Shown: positions 7,950 through 16,270 of the stretch, piece by piece
Layout: each line of letters opens with the position of its first letter
Numbering within the stretch: position 1 is the first letter of the stretch
From: Gemmobacter serpentinus
Lineage (GTDB): Bacteria; Pseudomonadota; Alphaproteobacteria; Rhodobacterales; Rhodobacteraceae
Reading direction: 5' to 3'
Assembly: GCF_008973825.1 (NCBI RefSeq)
Contig: NZ_WCHR01000019.1
Location: 1 to 64,000, forward strand
Length of the DNA stretch: 64,000 nucleotides
Notes under the pieces: model-generated
Seen by the model: the letters and a program-made list of their open reading frames with translations, nothing else
Databases searched by the model: none
Told to the model about the DNA's origin: nothing
Position numbers and translations under genes: made by a program

Positions 7950-9308
7950 ATGGCTAAACTTACAAAACGCGTCGTCGATGCGGCGGAAAGCCGTCGCAGT
8001 GATTACGTGATCTGGGACGATGAGCTACCCGGTTTCGGGCTTCGTGTCTTCACATCAGGCAAGCGCAGCTATGTGATCCAGTATCGCCAGGGAGGACGGT
8101 CGCGGCGCTACACCATCGGCCTGCATGGTATCTGGACGCCAGAACTGGCCCGCCAGGAGGCCAAGGTCCAACTTGGCAGGATCGCGCGCGGCGAAGACCC
8201 GGCCGAGGAAAAGCAGCTCGATCGCAAGTCCATGTCGGTCAAGGAACTCTGCACTCTTTATCTGAATGACATGAACGCCGGTCTCATCATGGGGAAAGGC
8301 GGCCGTCCAAAGAAGCACAGCACGATTGTGACCGATACCGGGCGGATCAACCGGCACATCATCCCGCTCTTGGGCAGTCGGCGGGTGCGTGACTTGACCA
8401 AATCCGACGTCAACAAGCTCCTCAAAGACGTCATGGCGGGTAAAACTCGGATTTCGGTCAAGACCGATAAGCTTAGAGGCAGGGCCATTGTCCGCGGCGG
8501 TCCTGGGACTGCCGCTCGAACCGTCAGCCTTCTCGGCGGTATTCTTACCTATGCCGTCGATGCTGGGATCATCGAGCGGAACCCGGCGCATGGCATCAAG
8601 AAACCGAAGGATAACGTCCGCAAGCGTCGGCTGTCCGAGGCGGAGTATCGCCTACTTGGTGTCTTGCTGCGCAAAGCAGCGCAGAACGAGAATTATGCCA
8701 TGACCGTCGAGATCATCCGCCAGATCACCATGACGGGTTGCCGCCGATCGGAAATGATCGGGCTAAGCTGGAGCGAAGTTGACGCCCAAGCCAGTTGCCT
8801 GCGCCTTGAAGACAGCAAGGAAGGCTATTCCATTCGGCCCATCGGGCTGCCTGTCGTGGAGTATCTGGAAGAGCGCGCCAAGTCGCGTATCGGCACTTAT
8901 GTGTTTCCCGGCCGTGATGAGGACAGAGCGTTCGGCAGCTTCCCCAATCACTGGAAGAAGATCTTCACGGACTCCCCGCTTGCCGATGTCACTCCCCACG
9001 TTCTTCGCCATAGCTTCGCGAGCATAGCGAATGATCTCGGGTTCACGGAGATCACCATCGCCGCTCTCGTCGGTCACGCCAAGGGGTCTGTCACGAGCAA
9101 TTACATCCACACCGTCGACACGGCCCTCATCATGGCGGCCGACACGATTGCTGGCTACATTCAGGGCCTGCTCGATGGCATCGAGTTCAAGCAGACCGCC
9201 TACGCGCTGGATCGGGACTCCCGGAAGACGTCGCTCGCGCGCTTCCTTCAGAAGGCAGCAGGCAACGACGACAGAACCGCCGACGTGGCGCAGCCTCTGG
9301 CGGCTTGA
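7950..9308 (+). CDS. int: Tyrosine integrase, P4-type with arm-binding domain
   Basis: Site-specific recombinase that would catalyse integration and excision at tRNA-Arg. The 452-residue product has an N-terminal arm-type DNA-binding domain (residues ~1-95, LPGFGLRVFTSGKRSYVIQY), a core-binding SAM-like region (~100-210) and a catalytic domain with Arg in TGCRRSE, HVLRHSFAS (His-x-x-Arg), GHAKGSVTSNYIH with the final Tyr nucleophile. The start has GGAGG upstream at normal distance. The length and the DUF4102-type N-terminus are typical of ICE and genomic island integrases. It reads away from attL into the element. Confidence 0.95.
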   Translation: MAKLTKRVVDAAESRRSDYVIWDDELPGFGLRVFTSGKRSYVIQYRQGGRSRRYTIGLHGIWTPELARQEAKVQLGRIARGEDPAEEKQLDRKSMSVKELCTLYLNDMNAGLIMGKGGRPKKHSTIVTDTGRINRHIIPLLGSRRVRDLTKSDVNKLLKDVMAGKTRISVKTDKLRGRAIVRGGPGTAARTVSLLGGILTYAVDAGIIERNPAHGIKKPKDNVRKRRLSEAEYRLLGVLLRKAAQNENYAMTVEIIRQITMTGCRRSEMIGLSWSEVDAQASCLRLEDSKEGYSIRPIGLPVVEYLEERAKSRIGTYVFPGRDEDRAFGSFPNHWKKIFTDSPLADVTPHVLRHSFASIANDLGFTEITIAALVGHAKGSVTSNYIHTVDTALIMAADTIAGYIQGLLDGIEFKQTAYALDRDSRKTSLARFLQKAAGNDDRTADVAQPLAA

Positions 9309-9344
9309 GGATGGCGGAAACGGCTGGCGGATCGTGGGTCAGCC

Positions 9345-9387
9345 TTGAAATTGGGGCGCCTCCAATATATATTCCGACACATCGGAA
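9345..9387 (+). promoter_or_regulatory. Promoter and operator of the toxin-antitoxin pair
   Basis: TTGAAA (9345-9350) and TATATT (9368-9373) are separated by exactly 17 bp, a near-consensus sigma-70 promoter. A perfect palindrome, arms TTCCGA and TCGGAA around CACA (9372-9387), overlaps the -10 box and the likely start point. It lies 22 bp upstream of the antitoxin start, as expected for an autoregulated toxin-antitoxin operon. Confidence 0.75.
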
Positions 9388-9409
9388 GATTTATTGGTTG
9401 GAGGCGTCC

Positions 9410-10060
9410 ATGCCCGCGACTGAAATGCTGAAGGCCACGGAGGCGGCCGTGGTCGCCCGCGTCAGCCTGCGCGATGTCAATCGCGTCATCGACGAGCGCA
9501 TCCTGCCCGAAACGCTGGTCTCGGTCGAAAACGGACGTTTCGTGCTAGGGGCCGCCTGCACCCTGATCGCCTTCTATTTCGAGAGCGCCAAACGGCTGAC
9601 CTCGGAGGAACGCCTGTTCGCCATCCGCTCCGCCGAGCCACGGTTGCGGCGCTGGAACCGCGCAGCCACCGAGGCCATGCTGAAAGCCGACTGGACCGTT
9701 CGCCACGACTTCCTGACCATCGACCTTCTGCCCTTCTTCGAGCGTTCCGTCGCACGGCTGGAACGGCTGGACGCCGCGCGCGAGGTGGTCACCATCTCCG
9801 ATGACATCATGGGCGGCACCCCGGTCATCAGCGGCACGCGCGTTCCGGTTCACGACGTCGCGGCCGCATTGGCGGCGGGCGTCCCCGCCAAGGAGATCCT
9901 TGAGGATTATCCGTCTCTGACCGAGGACAGGCTGGAATTGGCCGCGCTCTATGCGGAGGCCAACCCCCTTCGCGGACGGCCGAAGCCGCTCATCGCCAGA
10001 CTGCCCGAAGGTGCGCGCATCCTCTCGGATCATCGCGTGCCGCGCAGGCGAGCCGGATGA
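9410..10060 (+). CDS. DUF433 antitoxin (VapB-type)
   Basis: The start at 9410 is chosen for its GGAGG site 6 bases upstream; the frame reaches 9305 but would overlap the promoter. The 216-residue product has an N-terminal ~120-residue region with HTH-like character (ATEAAVVARVSLRDVNRVIDE) and a C-terminal DUF433 domain (residues ~128-190: ISDDIMGGTPVISGTRVPVHDVA, EILEDYPSLTEDRLE). DUF433 proteins are predicted antitoxins paired with DUF5615 PIN-like nucleases, and here the toxin start overlaps its stop by 4 nt (10057-10060). Because the toxin gene is broken by IS66, this antitoxin is now probably an orphan that could still repress its own promoter. Confidence 0.8.
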   Translation: MPATEMLKATEAAVVARVSLRDVNRVIDERILPETLVSVENGRFVLGAACTLIAFYFESAKRLTSEERLFAIRSAEPRLRRWNRAATEAMLKADWTVRHDFLTIDLLPFFERSVARLERLDAAREVVTISDDIMGGTPVISGTRVPVHDVAAALAAGVPAKEILEDYPSLTEDRLELAALYAEANPLRGRPKPLIARLPEGARILSDHRVPRRRAG

Positions 10061-10211
10061 AGTTCCTGATCGACGAATGCCTCAGCCCGAAGCTGACCGA
10101 GCTGGCTCACCAGAGGGGGCATGGGGAATCGTCCCATGTCGTCTGGCTGGGCCGCTCGGGCGCGAAGGACTGGGATCTCATCCCCCTCATCGTAACCGTC
10201 CGGCGTGACCG

Positions 10212-11711
10212 CTATCCGTTCCAGCGCCACGGCATCAGGTCATCGACCTTGGTGATCTTGTAGTCGGGAATGCGGGCGAGAGTGTCAGCGAGCCAGGCGT
10301 GGGGATCGACGGCGTTGAGCTTGGCCGTTTCGATCAGGGTGTAGGCGATGGCAGCGGCGTTGCCGCCCGCCTCGGAGCCGACGAAGAGGTAGTTCTTCCG
10401 CCCGAGGGCGATGGCGCGCATGCCGCGTTCGGCGGTGTTGTTGTCCAACTCCAGGATGCCGTGGTCGAGGTAGGGGCGCAGGCGGTCCATTCGGGTCAGG
10501 GCATAGCGGATGGCGGCCGCGAGCGGGGATTTGCCCGAGATTTCCGTCAGTCTCATGGCCAGCCATCGCTGCAGATCGTCGAAGACCGGGGCGGCGTGAG
10601 CTTTGCGGAGTTCCGTGCGGCGGTCTGGCGGCGACCCTCGGGCTTCTTTCTCGACGGCGTAGAGCTGTGCGATCCGGCCGATGGCCTCTCCGGCGATCGG
10701 GGAGCCCTGCGACCGATGGATATCGACGAACTTTCGCCGGACATGGGCCATGCAGGCGACCTCGCGGATGGTGCCGGAGCGGTAGAGATCCTCGAACCCG
10801 GCATAACCGTCGGCGTGCATCCAGCCGCGGAAGCGGGCGAGGTGGTCCTTGGGATGCTGGCCCTTGCGGTCACCGGAGAAGCGATACCATGCCGCCGGTG
10901 GGGCCTGCCCGCCCCAAGGGCGTTCGTCGCGCGCATAGGTCCAGAGCCGGGCGGTCTGGGTCTTGCCGGTGCCGGGCGCCAGCATGCTGATCGGCGTGTC
11001 GTCGGCGAAGATCGCCTCGGCTGAGAAGACATGGCGCCCGATGGCGTCGGCCAGCGGCTCCAACAGGGCCGTGCTCTTGCCCACCCAGTCGGCCAGGGTG
11101 GACCGGTCCAGGTCGAGACCTTCGCGCTCGAAGATCTGGCTCTGGCGGTAGAGCGGAAGGTGGTCGGCATACTTGCTCACCAAGACATGGGCGAGGAGGC
11201 CCGGCCCCGGGCGACCGCGCTCGATCGGGCGCGAGGGCAGTGGGGACTGCACGAAGCGTTCACAGCACGAGCAGGTCAGCCGAGGGCGGACAAGCCGGTT
11301 CACGATGAACCGCCCGGGAACGTATTCCAGCTCTTCCGTCACATCTTCCCCGATCCGGCGCAGGCGCCCGCCGCAATCGGCACAGGCATCTGTGCTCGGT
11401 GTCAGCTCCACCTCCATTCGCGGGATGTGGTCCGGGATCGGACGACGCTTGGGTTTGTCCTTCTCCTCGATGTCCGGCAGCTTCATCCGCGCGGTCATCG
11501 CGGCGGCGGCGATCTCGCTGGTCTCAAGGGCCAGCTGCAACTGTTCCGCCGTCTCGGACGACGCACCAAACCGGTGCGCCCGGTGCCCGGCCAGCTGATG
11601 CCGGAGCTTCTCGATCAGGATCGCCTGGGCCTTCACCTCGGCCAGAAGCCGCGCGGTGAAGCTGCGCAGCTCCTCGGGGTCTTCCGGCAATGTCAGGGCC
11701 TGGGTGAGCAT
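10212..11711 (-). CDS. tnpC: IS66 transposase TnpC
   Basis: The 499-residue protein is a DDE transposase. It has a N-terminal leucine-rich coiled region (ILIEKLRHQLAGHRAHRFG), a zinc-finger-like CADCGG...CSCC segment (residues ~110-150), and catalytic acidic residues in AEAIFADDTPISML, MHADGYAGF and LDNNTAERGMRAI, followed by the IS66 C-terminal segment KNYLFVGSEAGGNAAAIAYT. Length is normal for TnpC. It ends 20 bp from the left terminal repeat. Confidence 0.97.
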   Translation of the reverse strand: MLTQALTLPEDPEELRSFTARLLAEVKAQAILIEKLRHQLAGHRAHRFGASSETAEQLQLALETSEIAAAAMTARMKLPDIEEKDKPKRRPIPDHIPRMEVELTPSTDACADCGGRLRRIGEDVTEELEYVPGRFIVNRLVRPRLTCSCCERFVQSPLPSRPIERGRPGPGLLAHVLVSKYADHLPLYRQSQIFEREGLDLDRSTLADWVGKSTALLEPLADAIGRHVFSAEAIFADDTPISMLAPGTGKTQTARLWTYARDERPWGGQAPPAAWYRFSGDRKGQHPKDHLARFRGWMHADGYAGFEDLYRSGTIREVACMAHVRRKFVDIHRSQGSPIAGEAIGRIAQLYAVEKEARGSPPDRRTELRKAHAAPVFDDLQRWLAMRLTEISGKSPLAAAIRYALTRMDRLRPYLDHGILELDNNTAERGMRAIALGRKNYLFVGSEAGGNAAAIAYTLIETAKLNAVDPHAWLADTLARIPDYKITKVDDLMPWRWNG

Positions 11712-11769
11712 GCGGAAAGTTTATCCCACTGTATTACTTGTGGGAATCACTGATTGCAGGCGCCGTGGA

Positions 11770-12117
11770 CTATCCCGCCGCCAGAGGCCGCCACGTCCGT
11801 TCCGGTGCCCGCCAGTCGATGCCTTCCAGCAGCATCGACAGTTGCGCAGGCGACAAAGCCACCTTGCCCTCCTTGGCCGAGGGCCAGACGAACCGACCCT
11901 TCTCCAGCCGCTTCATGAACATGCACGCGCCTTGGCCATCCCACCAGATCACCTTCACCAGATCGCCCCGACGGCCACGGAAGACGAACAGATGCCCGGC
12001 GAACGGGTCCTGCTTCAGCACCGCCTCGGCCTGCGCCGCCAGTGCCGTGAACCCCTTGCGCATGTCGGTGGCGCCCGCCGCCAGCCAGACCCGCGTGTTC
12101 GCCGGAACCGGGATCAC
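11770..12117 (-). CDS. tnpB: IS66 accessory protein TnpB (Orf2)
   Basis: This 115-residue protein has the classic IS66 Orf2 pattern: [50 protein letters not shown] and [11 protein letters not shown]. It is needed with TnpA and TnpC for transposition although its molecular action is unknown. The start overlaps the tnpA stop by 4 nt, indicating translational coupling. Confidence 0.96.
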   Translation of the reverse strand: MIPVPANTRVWLAAGATDMRKGFTALAAQAEAVLKQDPFAGHLFVFRGRRGDLVKVIWWDGQGACMFMKRLEKGRFVWPSAKEGKVALSPAQLSMLLEGIDWRAPERTWRPLAAG

Positions 12118-12509
12118 GCCGTCACGCCCCGGATCAGCCGCGCCAGAGCCTCGGGATCATAGCTCCCGCTGATGCGCATCCGGTGCCCGCCCGCCAATTC
12201 GATCTCGATGTGGTTGTGGGCGGCAGGTGTTGCCCGGGCAGACCTGGTCTCCGCGACAATCTCCACAGGCAGAAAGCGCGCCTCCTCTGACGGGGGAAGA
12301 GCCGAGGCGGGGTCCGGCGCGTAACGGCGATCGCGCAGCCACTTGAAGATCAAGTTCGCATTCACCGCGTAGCGCCGCGCCACCTGGGCGACCGATACCC
12401 CCGGCGCCGCCGTCTGGAAGCAGATCGACCGCTTCTCCTCATCCGTCCAAAGCCGCTTCGTCCGACGCGCCACGTCATCACCACAGTGTCCACTATCAAT
12501 GGTGGACAC
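12114..12509 (-). CDS. tnpA: IS66 accessory protein TnpA, HTH
   Basis: The 131-residue protein carries a helix-turn-helix of the transposase_8/IS3 OrfA type (residues ~18-65, [39 protein letters not shown]), as in other IS66 TnpA proteins. It likely binds the terminal repeats. First gene of the transposase operon, with its start about 48 bp inside the right end. Confidence 0.94.
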   Translation of the reverse strand: MSTIDSGHCGDDVARRTKRLWTDEEKRSICFQTAAPGVSVAQVARRYAVNANLIFKWLRDRRYAPDPASALPPSEEARFLPVEIVAETRSARATPAAHNHIEIELAGGHRMRISGSYDPEALARLIRGVTA

Positions 12510-12873
12510 TATCCCGCACTCTCACACCGCGGCAGAGCGGTTAGACCGGACGGTTACCCCTCATCATCGAGGACGACTGGACCTTCGTGACCCGCAATTC
12601 CGTCGATTTCCGGGGCGCAGCCTCGCGCCCCGGCGAGAAAGGGCAATATGCCCGTGTCGATCTGCATGCCGGGCTGGTCTGCCTCAATGGCCCCGAGGGT
12701 ATGACGCGAGCCCTCCAGTTGGAGTTGTTCGAGCAAGCCCTGCTCGAACTTGACGCCGATCCAGACCTTGTGAACCAGGTGCTTGAAGTCACGCTGGAGG
12801 ACGATGACCATCTGCGTGTTATCCGATATGCGCTCCCCTCGGAGCCGGACCAGAGAACCTGACGGGAGCGCGA

Positions 12874-14190
12874 TCAGCGCTCACGCGGCCAAGCCGCGTG
12901 CATGTCGTCGATCACATAGGCATGGGCATGGCGTCGACCATGCCCAGCTTCTGCGAGATGCGGATGGTCGGCCGACAGATCGGCATGACCGTGTTCAAGC
13001 ACCTCTGGATCGTCGGCAGGCCAGACGGCGAAGCCGATGCCGATCGCGACAGCGGCCAGCGCGGCCAGAATGATCGCCGTCATCGGCAGGCCGAGCGTCG
13101 CGCCGGCCCACCCGGCAAGCGGATAGGCGATCAGCCAGCAGGCATGGGAAAGCGCGAACTGCGCGGCGAACAGCGCCGGCCGGTCTTCGGGATTGGCCGA
13201 GCGCCGGAGCAGCCGGCCGGATGGCGTCTGTGCCGTGGAATAGCCGACACCGAGCAGGAACCACAGCGGCAACAGCCAGCCGTAGCCCGGCAGCGCCGCC
13301 GCCGCCAGTGTTCCCACCGCCAGCAGCGATGCGCCACCGAGCATCGCCGTTCGATCTGGAATCGAGTCCAGCAGCTTCGGCAGCGCAAGCGCCGCGACCA
13401 TCGAGCCGCCACCGAACGCCGCGAGGGCCAGGGCCATCGCCTGGTTGTCGAGGCCATAGACAGCCTGCACGTAAACGACCGTATTCACGATCACCAGCGC
13501 GCCCGCCGAGGCGACTGCGAGGTTGATCGCCAGCAGCCCGCGCAGGCGCGGCGTCGCCAGATAGATGCGGATGCCGCGCGTCGTGCGGTCGTAGATACCA
13601 CGAGGTTTCGACGGTTTCGGACTCGGCAGGACGACCGAGATCACCAGAGCCGCCGAGACGAGGAAGCCGATCACCGTGCCGGCGAATAGGCTATGGAACG
13701 AGATGAAGGCGAGAAGTGCCGCCGCCAGCATCGGACTGACGACGCTTTCCAGATCGTAGGCCAGCCGGGAGAGCGACAGCGCGCGCGTGTATTCCTTCTC
13801 GTCCGGCAGGATGTCGGGGATCGTCGCCTGGAAGGTCGGCGTGAAGGCGGCCGAGGCCGATTGCAGCACGAAGATCAGAACATAGACCTGCCAAATCTCG
13901 GTGACGAAAGGCAGGAAAACGGCAACGGCGGCGCGGACGAGATCGAGCGCCACCAGCATGGCGCGCCGCGGCACACGCTCGGCGAATGCCGATGCGACCG
14001 GCGCGACACCGACATAGGCGATCATCTTGATGGCGAGCGCGGTCCCCAGCACCGCGCCGGCCTCCGCCCCCGCCAGTTCGAAAGCCAGCAGGCCCAGCGC
14101 CACCGTCGCAAGGCCGGTTCCCACCAGTGCGATGACCTGTGCCAGAAAGAGGTGGCGATAGGTCCGGTTTTCGAGGATCGCCAACATCAC
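12874..14190 (-). CDS. MFS efflux transporter with His-rich tail, probable nickel/cobalt exporter
   Basis: The 438-residue protein has about 12 hydrophobic segments and an MFS_3-like pattern (FLAQVIALVGTGLATVALGLLAFEL; SRLAYDLESVVSPMLAAALL). Its last ~40 residues are loaded with histidine (EHGHADLSADHPHLAEAGH, RRHAHAY), a feature of nickel exporters such as NrsD and NreB, which use the tail to bind metal. It is translated with the upstream metal-sensing repressor (4-nt overlap 14187-14190). Inner membrane; proton-driven export of Ni2+ or Co2+ is the likely role. Substrate is inferred from the tail and the regulator type rather than from identity to a characterised protein. Confidence 0.8.
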   Translation of the reverse strand: MMLAILENRTYRHLFLAQVIALVGTGLATVALGLLAFELAGAEAGAVLGTALAIKMIAYVGVAPVASAFAERVPRRAMLVALDLVRAAVAVFLPFVTEIWQVYVLIFVLQSASAAFTPTFQATIPDILPDEKEYTRALSLSRLAYDLESVVSPMLAAALLAFISFHSLFAGTVIGFLVSAALVISVVLPSPKPSKPRGIYDRTTRGIRIYLATPRLRGLLAINLAVASAGALVIVNTVVYVQAVYGLDNQAMALALAAFGGGSMVAALALPKLLDSIPDRTAMLGGASLLAVGTLAAAALPGYGWLLPLWFLLGVGYSTAQTPSGRLLRRSANPEDRPALFAAQFALSHACWLIAYPLAGWAGATLGLPMTAIILAALAAVAIGIGFAVWPADDPEVLEHGHADLSADHPHLAEAGHGRRHAHAYVIDDMHAAWPRER

Positions 14191-14474
14191 AGATACTTCG
14201 CTATTTCCTTGAACTCGTCGATCGACTGCCGCCGATCACGCCCGAGCGGCCCGACCACTTCTTCGAGGCAATGGTCGAGGTGATCCTGAATCAGTGTCTT
14301 CTTGGCCTGGGCGATAGCCTTCTCGACGGCATGGAGCTGCTGGGCGATGTCGAGGCACGGCCGCCCGCCCTCGATCATCTCGATGACGCCGCGAAGATGA
14401 CCATCGGCGCGCTTCAGCCGCTTGACGATCTCCGGGTGGGATTGGTGAGTTTGGGATGGCTTGGTCATCGTCAT
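14187..14474 (-). CDS. CsoR/RcnR-family metal-sensing repressor (InrS-like)
   Basis: The 95-residue protein is all-helical with the DUF156 pattern EIVKRLKRADGHLRGVIEMIEGGRPCLDIAQQL. Metal ligands Cys40, His65 and Cys69 keep the 25- and 29-residue spacing of the CsoR Cys-His-Cys site, while His10 and His13 add N-terminal ligands as in nickel sensors such as InrS. The combination favours a nickel (or cobalt) sensor over a copper or formaldehyde sensor. It is the first gene of the operon and is preceded by a palindromic G/C-tract operator that overlaps its ribosome binding site region. Release of DNA upon metal binding would induce the downstream exporter. Confidence 0.88.
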   Translation of the reverse strand: MTMTKPSQTHQSHPEIVKRLKRADGHLRGVIEMIEGGRPCLDIAQQLHAVEKAIAQAKKTLIQDHLDHCLEEVVGPLGRDRRQSIDEFKEIAKYL

Positions 14475-14478
14475 ATCC

Positions 14479-14497
14479 TATCCCCCTGTAGGGGATA
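14479..14497. promoter_or_regulatory. Operator of the metal efflux operon
   Basis: Arms TATCCCC (14479-14485) and GGGGATA (14491-14497) form a perfect 7-bp palindrome with a 5-base spacer, located 5-23 bases upstream of the repressor start. RcnR, FrmR and InrS operators are A/T-flanked runs of G or C with exactly this look. A TATATC element on the minus strand overlaps its distal arm and may be the -10 box. Confidence 0.8.
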
Positions 14498-14747
14498 TAC
14501 CAAGATGGTCGAACGTCGAAAGCAGGTTGCTCGTTTGGCTATAGCGGCAGGTGAAGTCAGGTATTGCTTACTTGCACTTCTACGCTTTTGCGGTTGTCGG
14601 TTCTTGCGGGGGAAAGCCTTCCCCCTGGCCGGCACTGCGTTGCCGGCACACCCCCTTCTGCGGGGAGACCCCGCAACGCCCCCTGGGTAGGTCTCAGCCG
14701 GACTCAGTGATGTGGTGGACGCGCTCGCCTCGCGATACACTGTCCCA

Positions 14748-15215
14748 ATGCCTATACTTCATCTCATCTGTGGGCTTCCCGGCTCGGGCAAGACCACATT
14801 GGCACGGCAGCTTGAGAATCAGGGAAAGGGGCTTCGCCTCTCTCCCGATGAATGGATGTCCACGCTCGGATTCCAGCTCTACGACGAGGGCGGCCGCGCG
14901 CGTGTCGAGCAGTTGCAATGGCGTCTGGCCCAACGCCTTCTGGCCGCCGGAAACGACGTCATTCTGGAGAACGGCTTCTGGTCAAGAGAGGAGCGCGATT
15001 CCTACCGGGCGGTTGCGCAGTCGCTCGGCTGCGAGACCCGGCTTCACTATCTCGACGTCCCCGTCGAGGAGTTGCAGCGTCGGATCATCGCCCGCAACCG
15101 CGATGCGCCTGCCGATGCGGCTGTCGATCCGAACGATCTTCTCGCTTGGTCGAAGATGTTCGAACCGCCGACCACGGACGAACTTGCGGTTGGGCACGGC
15201 ACCGCGCCGCCGTGA
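14748..15215 (+). CDS. AAA-family P-loop kinase, zeta/Cpt-like
   Basis: The start is the ATG at 14748, just before the Rossmann-type beta strand; an upstream in-frame start at 14712 would add 12 residues with no family features. The 155-residue protein opens with ILHLICGLPGSGKTTLARQLE, a canonical Walker A, followed by LRLSPDEWM (typical D/E-W lid of small-molecule kinases), DVILENGFW and LDVPVEELQRRIIARNR. This is the AAA_33 group that includes polynucleotide kinase-like, chloramphenicol phosphotransferase-like and zeta-like proteins. The substrate is unknown. It stands alone between the metal operon and the ardC block. The 250 bp to its left hold no gene I can support. Confidence 0.7.
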   Translation: MPILHLICGLPGSGKTTLARQLENQGKGLRLSPDEWMSTLGFQLYDEGGRARVEQLQWRLAQRLLAAGNDVILENGFWSREERDSYRAVAQSLGCETRLHYLDVPVEELQRRIIARNRDAPADAAVDPNDLLAWSKMFEPPTTDELAVGHGTAPP

Positions 15216-15316
15216 TCGGCGGCAGCGCCGCTTTAGAGTGAGAGTGCAGACGGGGTTTGCCGTGACGGGTTGAGGGCTGGAGAAGAGGTCTCCGGCGCCC
15301 GTCGCGGAGAACCGCG
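15208..15316 (+). ncRNA. Structured leader A (AGAGG-loop type) before ardC
   Basis: One of four closely matching leaders in this element. The outer stem pairs GTGACGGG (15262-15269) with CCCGTCGC (15298-15305); the inner stem pairs GCTGGAGA (15276-15283) with TCTCCGGC (15289-15296) and closes the pentaloop AGAGG (15284-15288). GGAG (15306-15309) follows the outer stem directly, 7 bases before the start codon. Upstream is a GCCGCC/GGCGGC hairpin and a purine-rich AGAGTGAGAG box. The other copies have different stem sequences that still pair, which is evidence for RNA function. Function unknown; the position suggests control of translation. Confidence 0.8.
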
Positions 15317-16270
15317 ATGTCCAGATACGACCATACCCCCCGTTCCGGCGCGGATCGGGCGAACCTTTACGACGAGATCACCGACAAGATCATCGCCGAG
15401 CTTGAGGCCGGGCGCTTTCCTTGGGTCCAGCCCTGGGGCAAGGCCACGGCCCAGGCCCCGCTCGGCCTGCCGCAGAACGCCAGCACCGGCCGCGCCTATA
15501 GCGGCATCAATATCCTCATCCTGTGGGGCGCCGTCGTCCAGCACGGCTTCCCCGGACAGGGCTGGCTCACCTTCCGCCAGGCGCTTTCGCTCGGCGGCAA
15601 TGTCCGCAAGGGCGAGTGCGGCACAACCGTCGTCTATGCCGATCGCTTCACGCCCGAGGACGAGAAGCGGCGGGCGCGAGAGACCGGCGAGGAACCGGGG
15701 AAGATCCCGTTCCTGAAGCGGTTCACGGTGTTCAACACCGCGCAGTGCGAGGGCCTGCCCGAGGACATTGCCGTGGCCATGCCGCCTCCGCCATCCGGAC
15801 TGGTCGAGCCGAGGGTCGAGGCGCTCATCAAGGCGACCGGCATCGACTTCCGCATCGGCGGCGACCGCGCCTACTACGTCCCGGCCCTCGACCATGTGGT
15901 CGTTCCGCCGCCGCAAGCCTATTTCGAGCCGATCAACTGGCACCGGACGGCCCTGCATGAGCTGGGTCATGCGACAGGCCATGCGTCCCGGCTGAACCGC
16001 GATTTTTCCGGTTCCTTCGGCACCAGGAAATACGCTTTCGAGGAGCTGGTGGCGGAAATCTCGGCCGCCTTCTGCTGTGCCTCCCTCGGCATTGTGCCGA
16101 CCGTCCGCCATGCGGATTACATCGCCTCCTGGCTCGAAGTGCTGCGCGAGGACAACCGGGCCGTCGTCCGCGCTGCCTCGCAGGCGAGCAAAGCGGCCGA
16201 CTGGATTTTGTCCTTCCTGCCAGATGCGGACGGGCTCGGTGCGGCCGACGATGAGCGGGAGGCAGCATGA
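15317..16270 (+). CDS. ardC: ArdC-like antirestriction protein
   Basis: The 317-residue protein has an N-terminal ssDNA-binding domain (residues ~15-150: LYDEITDKIIAELEAGRFPWVQPW, YSGINILILWG, WLTFRQALSLGGNVRKGE) and a C-terminal zinc metallopeptidase-like domain with HELGH at 214-218 and a downstream FEELVAEISAAF segment holding the third ligand. ArdC of plasmid pSA protects incoming DNA in the recipient from type I restriction by binding single strands. In this ICE it is one of several probable anti-restriction genes, along with the methylase-helicase and the DNA methyltransferase. It is preceded by structured leader A and overlaps the next gene (ATGATG). Confidence 0.92.
   Translation: MSRYDHTPRSGADRANLYDEITDKIIAELEAGRFPWVQPWGKATAQAPLGLPQNASTGRAYSGINILILWGAVVQHGFPGQGWLTFRQALSLGGNVRKGECGTTVVYADRFTPEDEKRRARETGEEPGKIPFLKRFTVFNTAQCEGLPEDIAVAMPPPPSGLVEPRVEALIKATGIDFRIGGDRAYYVPALDHVVVPPPQAYFEPINWHRTALHELGHATGHASRLNRDFSGSFGTRKYAFEELVAEISAAFCCASLGIVPTVRHADYIASWLEVLREDNRAVVRAASQASKAADWILSFLPDADGLGAADDEREAA

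Larger units (their letters stand above)
10192..12557. mobile_element. IS66-family insertion sequence, 2366 bp, with 8-bp target duplication
   Basis: The left end GTAACCGTCCGG at 10192 is matched in inverted orientation by CCGGACGGTTAC ending at 12557; the imperfect terminal repeats continue for about 26 bases. CCCTCATC is present immediately outside both ends (10184-10191 and 12558-12565), the 8-bp target duplication characteristic of IS66. The element contains tnpA, tnpB and tnpC on the minus strand, all intact, so it may be active. It interrupts the DUF5615 toxin gene. Confidence 0.97.
10057..12862 (+). pseudogene. DUF5615 PIN-like toxin gene split by IS66
   Basis: The 5' part (10057-10191) encodes MKFLIDECLSPKLTELAHQR and continues to DLIPLI; the 3' part resumes at 12566 as IEDDWTFVTRNSVDFRG and runs to the stop at 12862. 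Removing the insertion and one copy of the 8-bp target duplication restores one continuous frame of about 144 residues with no other damage. DUF5615 (Mut7-C-like PIN fold) uses N-terminal Asp-Glu and a later Asp cluster; both parts are still recognisable. The downstream half opens at no obvious start except the Met at 12587. The insertion is recent, judging from the intact sequence on both sides. Confidence 0.9.

Noticed and set aside
7724-7957. 77-codon plus-strand frame beginning MAHPARFERATFAFGG
   Set aside because: Its first part is the antisense of the tRNA-Arg fragment, a well-known false ORF pattern, and it overlaps the integrase start.
14551-15273. 240-codon frame overlapping the P-loop kinase in another frame
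   Set aside because: The kinase frame has Walker A and lid motifs; this frame is its shadow.
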